Assembly (NCBI GenBank): GCA_965644295.1
Contig: CBFFRP010000616.1
Location: forward strand, 1-64,000
DNA from: Paraphysomonas bandaiensis
Lineage: Eukaryota; Chrysophyceae
DNA length: 64,000 nt
Direction: 5' to 3'
Below are positions 23,367 to 34,100 of this stretch, piece by piece; within the stretch, counting starts at the first letter, position 1; each line of letters begins with the position of its first letter. The translations under genes and the position numbers were made by a program. The notes beneath the pieces are model-generated. The model worked only from the letters and a program-made list of their open reading frames with translations, was not told the origin of the DNA and did no database searches.

Positions 23367-26300
23367 TTATATTTCTTCTGCGTTTGCAAGGGACTTCTGT
23401 GTCGTGCATTCTGAAATGTAGCTACTTTCAGACAACGTTTGCAAAACATATAACACATTGCAAGAAGGACTAAAACTAGGAAAACTATCTGCTGCCAATT
23501 CTGAGTATATATATGGCCTTGTTGCGAGGATATCTAATTTTTGTGCCCTTTCGAACACTGAAAGCACAGTACGCGGAACAAAGGTTAATGTGTGACTGAA
23601 GAAATCAACACCACCATATTCAAGGACAACTGAAGGGACACTAGAAAACTCATCCAGGGGTAAATCAAGAACGGCACTGACTAAATATTCAGCGGTATTG
23701 CAAGGTATACTGGAGAACCGTCGGCCCTTTACAAACGAACTAAGAAATTACACGTTCACATGACATATACGTACCTCTATGAGCATCAGAACCAAATCGT
23801 CCATACTATGAAACAGTATCTGCGCTTGAAGTCAATGTGGCAGCTATCGCACAATAGATTAAATACCTCTGTTACATCCGCAAGTGGAAGAGTATCGAAG
23901 GGGACATTCAGCGATGCGTGAATAATTTTCAGTGTATTGTGGAGCAAAACTAAACCACCTTGTAGATGGTCGTCGTTCGCAGTGTTTCCGGTACACATAA
24001 GCAAGGCACTTTCTACCGCCCTATCACAAGTATCAGTAATATTACATCGAAATAATACGAGAAATATTCACCGCAAGCACAGGAAAAGCTCCTTAGCGTG
24101 AACCACACGATTCGCAAAGAATTGTGTCGCTACAATCACGCATCGGCATGCTTGGAGCTGAAGCTGTAGAACAAGTTAATGAATCTCATAGGTCACGTAT
24201 CATACAACCACGTACCTTCACGTAGCTGCGCTGTCGCATCATACACAACAAGAAGTTGAAACAAACACAAATGACATTATCCAATTCTAAATCCACTGAA
24301 CAAGGAACAGCACTCGCAGTCTGCTGAGAAAGTACTGTCCAAAGAATGCTTCCGGCAGACTGGCACATTCCAAATAAAAGTTTCGAGTGAGATATCTTGT
24401 AAGTTTGTATTCGATTCATGACCACTTCCGCATTCCACTCGTCCCGCCATATCACACTGTGCTGCTCCATGCGCCCGAAAATAAGCGTCAAAATCACGGT
24501 GGTGCTTTCCAGCAACATGTCGTCCACATGACAGGGATGAAAACACACCCTCAAACCCGGGACAGATATAGACAAAACCCTGGTTGTAGCGGGCAGAATT
24601 TTATCAGGATCGCCCTGCACAGCTTATGAAAAGACAGTATGCACGACACTAAATTCTTTGTACCTCAATAACACCAAGAACTGTTTTTATGACCCCACGC
24701 CAAGTAGAATCACATATACACTCCGTCCAAGCATTGCCGCTGTGTGGGCACCTATCTTTTTGCATTAAACCTGGCCTGATTTCTCTTAGACGATGCGGAA
24801 GTAGATCCTTTACACACTGTCAAGCACAAATGTTTCTACAAAATACACCAACCTTTAGAAGGTGTCCAAGTGCCCACATCGACTGCATGCGGACCTGTTG
24901 GAGAAGAGTGAAATAGAGGAAAGGAAAAGTTGGAATGATGGAACCTGCAGTTTAGAGGGAGACGAAAGTGCAACAGTGAGAGCATAAAAACTGCATTTCG
25001 TGCATTCTTCATATAACCCCGCGTCGGCCACATGGTAGCCAGACACACAACAACCTTGCAGAGCCCCTCTTTGGATGGCCTCCCCAAGCTCCTTGCAGGC
25101 CGCCACTCGAACAGTAACGACAGGATCGGCGCACATTCGAATAAGGGATTTAAGAGCATCTATACGAAAGGAAACCACTGCCCTAAGAACTGACCAGTCT
25201 CGTATACAGGAATAGATATCAATGTCCCCCGGGTTCTCGCATCTCAGCAGAGCAATTGCAGTGCAGTACACAGCAGCATGCACTCGTACCTGTCACCTTT
25301 GGCGTGAGATACGTCGATGCAGTGACATAACTTCTCACCTGATGCTCAACGTCGTTGGAACACTCTAGTGCGCGCCGCAGCGTTGAACACACCCACTCTT
25401 CTTTAGCATCTGTCCTATGCGCAGTATCGGTTGAGTCAAGATTATTATGAACAAACTGCCAGCACAGGGCCTTATCTCTCAGTACTGTCACACAACTAGA
25501 GGCGAGGGCAGTCGCGACTCTGACGCACATGACACGTCCAGCAGGAGAAGGGAATGAAAACCCAACAGATAAAAGACGCTCTATAAGCGGCATGTGTCCA
25601 ACAAACAATCCAAAGTATGTCTAGACAACATCGGTTAGTGTGCAACGAATGCAGCTACCACAGAAAATATACCTGTGCCATACTGCCAATTGTATATAAA
25701 AGAGAGAGAGAAAGCTTTCCCACGTCGCTGTCGGCATCTCCAATTCCTTGATCAGACAGCAAAATATTTCTTTCTAACAATAACTGTACAAAGCTCGCAC
25801 TTTCACAAGTGTACAGGGAAGGAGGGGTCTCGTCATCATCCAAATTAAGCACACTGAACCCATTGCCATCCACCACGGAAACACCTTTCACAGAATTTAT
25901 GGATATGGATGTTGTTGCTGCCCGCGAAGATGGCTTAGATACCGGAGAGGCCATGAACGACAAGTACCCCTCAAGGGTCCATCCGTTTTTTAGACAGAGA
26001 GGCCTCGACAGAGCGTCATTGTACACTTCTAATAATCCGTCCTCTCTATGTTAAAATATTTACTTATCAATTTCGCACAGCAAGAACAAGAAATCGTCAC
26101 CTAGACGTAATATTATCCGCCAGCCACGACAAAAATTGGGCAGCACATATACCATCTGACGCAACCTTTGCGGGCGGAAGGCTAAACGGGAGTGGTAGTG
26201 AGGATGCCACGTTGTATAAAGCTAGTTGTTTGGCATAAGTGGCTACAGTGACAGTGTCGGAGGCAACCATCAAACCGAGTGACCTATGTGACACAGCTCT

Positions 26301-28327
26301 AATGAGCAGCCCTACTCCAACACAGTCATCTAATCCCACTGTAGCACTTGGCACCGTTCGAACAAGAATTAACAAACTGCAAGCTGCTTTGAGCAACTCC
26401 TGTACTCTGGAGGGAGTACGATCCAGACTTAAGCACGCAGATATGAGCAACAACAACTCACGAAAGAGGTCACTTCTTCGCATTTCCTGTGTTCACGTTA
26501 GTAAAATATAACTATAGAGAGACAATTGTGAAGCGTGCACCTTAACACTGTCGAAAGACAGAGTATCATACGGAAGATCCACAATTGTAGCTATAGCACT
26601 CGCTGCAGCCTGTACACACTTGACAACCAATGGGACAGCATCTTTATTTCTAGATGGAACAGGGGGTCGATTCAGGTAAGAGAAGAGACATACGCCTAAC
26701 AAATATATTAGGTGCATTGCGATCCTGCACACTATGTGTCTCACCTAAAGAGGTGCTATCACTAGGAGACTGAAGAAAGCGCCGCCAGTATTGTAGGAAA
26801 TTTACTGTGCACGTCTAAGAGCATATCGCACTCCTGTATAAAAATATTACCTGGATTGAAGGAGGCAGCAGCAGCCAGCATGTAGAGGGAGTGTTGCACC
26901 AATTTTAAAGGGATACCGTCCATGTCTCCTGTGGGGGGGTGCGAGAGAGATGGAGACGATGGCCGGGATTGGCGGCGAAGTGGGGAAGAGACCGGGCTTC
27001 GTCTGGATGGACTTGTATTCCCACTGCAGAGAAGATGAGGCGATCCCAGCCGTAGCTCCTCAAGAGCAGACTCCACAATATCAAAATATCCATCAAGCAC
27101 TTGGGTCACGCATTCCACTGCCTCGTAAACAAGCCCTTCGAGATCACTCATCCACGGCGCGTTAATAAGAAATTGACAACGCGCAGGAGGGCGGACATAC
27201 ACAGAGACCAGCAAACTATGGGCAGTTCTAACAACAGCCAGGAGGAGTCTTTCCATGCCGCCACCAGCACCGCCCGAACGCACAGAAGCCCGAGAGCACT
27301 CCTGCAGATTGGCAGCTATAACAGACGCTGACCTGGAGATCAACCGTTGCAACAGCATTAGCTCACTCTTTGTCTCTGCGTCAGAGGTCTGAACAATTGC
27401 AGCCCTAAAGAAGAATCCCAGTCCGTCCACAGCAGCAAGGCGAGTATCGATATCAAGACCCCTAATCAAGAGCAAATTTATCACATAACGGTAAAGATTC
27501 GAAATGACACGGAACATAGCGTGGCAGTATCACTCCAGTTGCAATGTGAATTTACCCGGCTTCACACAACGGGAGTAGTGTCTCTACCGTGTTCTCTCTC
27601 CACCTACACATATTCAAAGTTAGTTAACACTCTAGCCAATATATATGCGCGTATACTCGTGCAGTTGTCCCCCACAGTCCGCCAGTAGCTGTGCGCCAGC
27701 CCGCATCACTTCATGCAAGACAACTGGTCCCATTCTACTGTCTTCTGTTCCCTCCGCATGACTGCACCCTCGCCCCCCCGACCTATTTATATAAGCTACG
27801 TTTCTCACGTCAAAAAAATCCACTGACCGTAAGAAATCAAAAAGAAGGAAATATATATTCTTAGATTCGTCCTGGTTCAACGACAGCAGTTTCTCCGTCG
27901 AAGCTCTCGTTAAAAAACGGGATATACTGCAGTGACAAAGGTGAGAGGTAAACATCGCATACACCTGGCCTAGATACATAGATAGATAGAACACAGTGCG
28001 ACATACGTGTGACATATACGGTACAGGCGAGCATATATATACATACCTGGCATAGTCCTGAGCAGAGAGAGCGCTTGTAGGCACTCTGCACATCGCCCTA
28101 CACGCCTTCGCCACATCTCTGCACCACTGCGACTGTCTCGTTGGAAGAGGAATCTTACACATCACAGAGAGCGCCGACGAGATCCCATTAGCCGCAGAGG
28201 GATCGTGAGACTGTAATAGTAATAGAGAGTTGTACAGATCATCAATACAACGCAACAACTGCTTCCTATCAGCAGAGGAAGAAAAGCTCCAGCGTTGAGA
28301 CGGATTACGAGGGGGTTTCCCGCTCAT
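23367..28327 (-). CDS. Large alpha-solenoid (HEAT/ARM-like) protein, 1351 aa
   Basis: Seen: 17 exons read right to left: 28327-28047, 27926-27657, 27603-27556, 27461-26851, 26804-26745, 26695-26541, 26486-26101, 26045-25673, 25620-25339, 25289-24945, 24894-24853, 24816-24664, 24614-24216, 24163-24072, 24020-23867, 23819-23775 and 23726-23367. Introns are short except the first (120 nt). All junctions are GT-AG and the total is 4056 nt = 1351 aa plus stop. The product is almost entirely leucine-rich helices with HEAT/ARM-like signatures such as VRMQSMWALGHLL, DPVVTVRVAACKELGEA and DTRLAAVDGLGFF. A Ser/Pro/Arg-rich loop lies at about residues 345-375. Inference: a scaffold or adaptor protein. 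I do not recognise the orthologue; HEAT-repeat, importin-like and ARMC-type proteins are all possible. Confidence 0.75.
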
Positions 28328-28384
28328 ATGGTACGATGGAATGAATAGACCATAGAGATGAAATGAACACATACCCTAACTAAC

Positions 28385-29138
28385 ATACACACATACATAC
28401 ATACATACATACATACATACATACATACATACATACATACATACATACATACATACATACATACATACATACATACATACATACATACATACATACATAC
28501 ATACATACATACATACATACATACATACATACATACATACATACATACATACATACATACATACATACATACATACATACATACATACATACATACATAC
28601 ATACATACATACATACATACATACATACATACATACATACATACATACATACATACATACATACATACATACATACATACATACATACATACATACATAC
28701 ATACATACATACATACATACATACATACATACATACATACATACATACATACATACATACATACATACATACATACATACATACATACATACATACATAC
28801 ATACATACATACATACATACATACATACATACATACATACATACATACATACATACATACATACATACATACATACATACATACATACATACATACATAC
28901 ATACATACATACATACATACATACATACATACATACATACATACATACATACATACATACATACATACATACATACATACATACATACATACATACATAC
29001 ATACATACATACATACATACATACATACATACATACATACATACATACATACATACATACATACATACATACATACATACATACATACATACATACATAC
29101 ATACATACATACATACATACATACATACATACATACAT
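28385..29138. repeat. (CATA)n tetranucleotide microsatellite, ~750 bp
   Basis: An apparently uninterrupted run of CATA/TATG units, about 187 copies, starting about 58 bp upstream of the solenoid ATG. It opens false frames in all three minus-strand registers (Met-Tyr-Val-Cys repeats), which are not genes. Confidence 0.97.
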
Positions 29139-29756
29139 TTTAGTGATGTTTGTATGAAGGTGTTGTCGTAGATAGCGTATGTATGTACATATATTACTAT
29201 CATTGTGTATCAGACCATGTAGAGTTGTTTACTAGTCATTTATCAAGATGACGGTGCTGTTGTAGCTAAGAAATTGTTTCATATGCACTACTTGAAGTTT
29301 AAGATCTATCATTTATCAATGCCAAACACGATTCAACTTGCAGATTGCATTTGTATCCTTCTGCTTTACCTTATGAGCAGTTACAATATGATTCACAATT
29401 ATATCCAACACACTAGAAAATGTTTAATCACTAGCACGTGTAGGAACATTGTTGAGGTTGCTATATCTATCTGGCAGCAGCCCATTATCACCCACGATAG
29501 TGTTAACGAATGACATCACTGTGCTTGCTCGAATAAAAGCAATAACATCACTATTCTCTATGTCAAACTTACTCCGCTCACCCAATATTCATAGAACCCT
29601 AAATCATACAGACCTTTTAATAGAATTCTGGTTGGAAATCTTCAACCCTTTGGAACGAAGTGCATAATCTAACCATCTTGCCAGTTAAAGGTTTTCCACC
29701 ATAGCTCATTACATCCATTGTCTTGCATGATGCTCGTATTTGTCAATGCTTTTTTG

Positions 29757-30318
29757 TCCGCTTTGAGGTAAGTCTTCTTCCCTGTCTGAATCTGTCTCAC
29801 ACATGTTTGCAGTAACTATGGTCGAATATTGATATATACCACTAACGGCTGTCATGTTCACGATACGATACAACTCCATTTGTGCTGCACACACACCTCA
29901 TTGAAGGGAAAAATGGATCAGGGAGGGCCTGATAATATATGGTCCTTTAGATAATATAAGTCCAGCGAAAGATGTCGCCTTAGGTCTGAAATGTGCATTT
30001 CTCTGTAGTTTAACGGGTAAGCTATTGCAGAACAACTTTAAAGATGTATTCGGAGGAGAGGCTAATAGCATTAAGGAATGATACTGACCACATATGATGA
30101 ACCATTTTATAGCGAAGTAGGCACTTTACTCGTTGTAAAACACCGTTAGTTTTATAGCGAAGTAGGCACTTTATTAGTTGTGTAAAACACTGTTAGAATT
30201 TTATACTATTCTCCTTGAACATGACAGCCGTTAGTGGTATATACCAATATTCGACTATAGTTACTGCAAACATGAGTGAGACAGATTCAGACAGGGAAGA
30301 AGACTTACCTCAAAGGGG
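29757..30318. repeat. Inverted repeat, ~102-bp arms
   Basis: The left arm, 29757-29859, is a near-perfect reverse complement of 30217-30318, with about 357 bp between. The right arm read on + (and the left on -) opens ATGACAGCCGTTAGTGG and encodes about 34 shared residues, including ETDSDREEDLPQ. It could be a foldback element or an inverted duplication of a gene start. Confidence 0.75.
30105..30196 (+). repeat. Two-copy direct repeat (~45 bp)
   Basis: TTTTATAGCGAAGTAGGCAC begins both copies, at 30105 and about 30149. Each ends in AACACNGTTAG with minor differences. Confidence 0.8.
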
Positions 30319-30689
30319 AAGAAGTAGCCTTCAACGCTGAAAGCCGGTTGTTTCTGTCGACTCCAATACCGATAATATATCTGACTATAAGAAGAGACGA
30401 GCAAAAGCAGGAATGAAAAATGTCATACTGATTATATATCTGATTATAAGATGAAACGAACAAAAGCAGAAATGAAATCAGCATACAAGCAAAGGTTGAA
30501 TATCGTATCGTTGTATATTCGTCAGGATGAGTCATATGGACGAGTATTATGAGTATTGTTTGAACTGGTCAGATAGAAGAGCGCGTGGTGAACATATCAA
30601 ATATGATAAACAGATGTTTTGGGGGATAGATTTTCACCGAATTACATTGCGTTGTGAAGTATTGAGCGCTGAGATTAAGGAAAGGGAAC

Positions 30690-30848
30690 TATAATTCAAT
30701 GTACTGATTAATAATTATAATTCTTACTTAAAAGTACATTTGTGCGAACAAAGTAGGGATAACATTAGTAGTGTCCTATTCTAATATCGTAGCGAGTGAT
30801 AGTTCGGATGGGACGGCGAAGGAGGACCGTAAGGTGCTGAAATATGAC
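30690..30848 (+). pseudogene. Old copia LTR end and gag start, split by element 2
   Basis: About 30700-30785 resembles the end of the element 3 LTR (AATAATTATAATTCTTACTT). From 30786 a gag start reads VASDSSDGTAKEDRKVLK, close to the element 3 start VASGSSDEAKEDSKVLK. The frame is cut at 30853 by element 2 and resumes at 36386. Confidence 0.7.
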
Positions 30849-30853
30849 CAGTA

Positions 30854-31172
30854 TGTTGAGTTCTGCTATATGAGAGCAATTGAAAGCTGTAGTTATAAGG
30901 TATTTAAATTACTGTATTATACAGTTGTAGTCTTGTTAATCGTATTGTGAGAATGAATGACGATAAGCACATAGCGGTAAAACGGAATATTGTGACGATG
31001 CAAGTTGTAGTGACGATGTAAGATCGTCGTACGAGAAATGAGTGGTAGTGGAGACAACATGATATTGATGAATGATAAGAGACATTGATTATAATTTATA
31101 ATTCTCAGCTTTGAGTATAAGTTACCTTCTGTTGTTAAGTTAATACTTCTCATATAATGTCAAACCTTGACA
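30854..31172 (+). repeat. 5' LTR of copia element 2
   Basis: 319 bp with canonical TG...CA ends, identical by eye to 36067-36385. It contains ATG 31157 and contributes the A of ATG 31172. Confidence 0.95.
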
Positions 31173-34100
31173 TGGTAGCAGACGGTAGTTCCGCAAGTAG
31201 TTCGGAATGGAAACACCTTCCGAAGTTCGATCAGTTCGGTGTTGTGAACTGGACGAAGCGATTGAGAGTTTGGCTTATGAGAAAGAATCGGAACCATCTT
31301 GGGTTGGAAGAGCGACCGCATCGACCTGCTGACAATGCGTCCACAGCTGTGAAAAACAAGTATAAGGAAGACCTCGACAAGTGGTTGGAGAGGAAAGACA
31401 CCTGCATCAGTTCCATCTTCGAAGCTGTTCAACCTGTGGCGGAGGCGCTTGAGATTGTTGATCAATACTTCCGAGAGAAGGACATGCTTCCACCTGATGA
31501 TCCCGATAAGGAGATGTTAGCAAGTGAATTGGTAAATAAATTGGTTATTAGATTTCGTGGGGAAACCCAGTACGAATTGGTGGAACTGAATAAACAGTTT
31601 GCGTCATTTAGAATTCTACAGGGGGAGCTGGTGTGTACAGCCATTGATCGACTGAACGGAATTGTCCAAAAAATGACGGAACTTGGTGAGCCGCCAACTG
31701 ACGTATCCAAAAAAACGAAGCTGCAGACTGCGCTGGAAACGAGGAAGGATCTGGAGCAGCTGTACACAAACATCTACCTGAAAGGTGATATTTCATTTAA
31801 TGAGATGATCACCATTTGTAGGCGCTTCGACCAGGCAAAGGGTCTACCACAGGAGTCTTCTGCACCGGAAGTACATTGGAATTCTTCTGATCAAGAGGTA
31901 ACATGCTCATACTCTAAATGTGGAAAACGAGGTCACACGCAGAAGAACTGCTGGATGAAGAAGAAAGATCTGAAGATCTCCCAAATGAAGCGCAATGGTA
32001 AAAACAAGCATCGAAGAGAGCAATCAGAATCCAAAAGAAGTAAGTCAAAAAATGGCGCTGATGATGATGGATGCTTTGTGTGTGGCGTATCTGGACATCG
32101 AGCTCATGAATGCAGACATCGAGCTCAAGTTCGAAAAACAAGGAAAGCGGAGGATTCTGTTAACAAAAAACGACATTTTTCCGAAAAAAACGGTACGATG
32201 GAAAGGCCCATCAAAAAGAGCTCGGACTGGAATCGTTATCTTCAAAGAGACGAGCAAGAGGATGATTCTGTGCACATGTTGTTATATGATGAATCGAGTA
32301 ACTTAGAAGTGAATGTTGCAGATGAGGTGCTGCATACTTCTGAAGACATTGTATTTCTAGACAGCTGCGCGTCGAAACAACTCTTCATCATCAAGAACAG
32401 TGATATTCTACAGACATTTGTTGCAGACGAAGGAGCCATTCAGACAACCAAAGCGGGATCCAGCTTACGATATACTGGCTCAGGCAACTATGGTGACTGG
32501 ACAAAATTAAAGGTATGCCCCGACTCAGTCAAGAATATTTGTTCGGGAGGGATGCTTCGTACGCTTGGATATGGACTTCAGCTGCTAGAGACCCCAAAAA
32601 TAGTGCGATTGGATAATGCAGAAGTTGTTCTTGAAGCTAGGTATTCAGATAATGGAATGCCCTTCGTTGATCTAAAGGACTTGTTGGAGTTACCTGACTT
32701 GACGAGTTTAGCTGCAGAAGTACATCTATCGGATAAAACAAATGAAGACCCTCTGGAATTGCTTCACAAACGATGCGGGCATGTCAGCAAGCGCAAGCTA
32801 TTAGAAGCTTTCAAACATCGGTTGTTCACAGGGAGTGGCCTTAACAGATCTCATCTGAGTAAGAAGAGTCTTCAGAAAACCAAGGGTATCTGCAAAGCCT
32901 GTGCAAAGTCGAAGATTACCAGAATCTCGTTTCCTGGGAAGAGTGATGAAGAGCTACAGGCGACAAGGTTTCTGGAAAAAGTAACTGTCGATATAGGAGT
33001 ATATTTCAATTGTCCATCTCGACAGGGATACCGGTATGTATTAGCGTTGACAGATGTGGCCACCAAGGAATGCTGGGAGTTTCCGTTGAAAACTCGGACC
33101 GCAAGTGAGGTGTTGGAGCACATTAGGAATTGGGTCGAGGTTCTTCTTCCCAAGTATCCAGGAGTTCATCGACTATCTGTGTATCATGCCGATGGGGGAG
33201 CCGAACTCATTGATAAGTCTATTCAGGAGTATCTTCACAGCAAGTTTGGCACCTCAATTACGTGGAGCTCTACGGACTCACCTGAGATGAATGGCGTGTC
33301 TGAGAGACGTTTTCGAACCGCGGGAGAGATGACTCTTGCAATGCTGTCAGATGCTGGATTCCCAGTTCCATTCTGGTGGGATGCCTACGTATATGCATCT
33401 GAAATTATTCGCATGATGCCCACTCGGACCTACCGCGGATGGATGTCTCCCATGGAGTGTGTACCTGGAGGTTCTGTTCCGGATTTATCCAGTTTACGTC
33501 GATGGGGGTGTAAAGCTTATGTGAAGACTCCCAGGGGTGATCGTCGAAAAAATTGGCAAGGCAAATCGCAGATTGGATATTTTTTAGGTCTCTCCAAAAA
33601 GAAGAGGGGATACAGAATATGGCTAGGAGAGTCCGAAGTTGTGTCAATACATGTGTTATTCGACGAAAGCATTCCCCCCAGAGAGAAGGAGTATTTCGAG
33701 GAGCTGGAGGCTGCGTTAGTTAAACATGATCCCCAGGCTCGACAGGTTGAAGAGTTCAACCATTTGATTGGATCTTACCATACCGATGAGGGTTTCCTGT
33801 TTAGGACTACGAGAGTCGTGGTTCGGAAAGGTTTGATCGTGGCTTATAGAGCCTTAGTAACTGCTGGTAGAGAGCAGTTGGAGGAGAAGACTCCGATACA
33901 TATAGCTGATGTAGTGAAACTAACTCAGTCGTATAATTTGCGCAGGTGGCACGAAAATCCTGCGACCCGTGACGATGGGGCAGGTGGTGAGGAGCGATCG
34001 ATGCCGGCTGGGGGTGGGACACCCAAACAGTCTACGGCAGATGACTCATCAGGGAGTGAGCAGACTCCATGTGCCTTACCCGAGAGAAGCGTGAGCACTT

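Larger units (their letters stand above)
29139..30853. other. Repeat-derived region without intact genes
   Basis: Contains the inverted repeat at 29757-30318, a tandem repeat at 30105-30196 and an old copia LTR/gag start up to the element 2 insertion. Other short frames here look decayed. Confidence 0.5.

Noticed and set aside
28324-29203. Three long minus-strand ORFs of 252-275 codons made of Met-Tyr-Val-Cys repeats
   Set aside because: They are translations of the CATA microsatellite; a 4-nt unit leaves all three frames open.
30917-31153. Identical 78-codon minus ORFs at 30917-31153 and 36130-36366
   Set aside because: They lie within the two identical LTRs of element 2; no independent evidence of coding.
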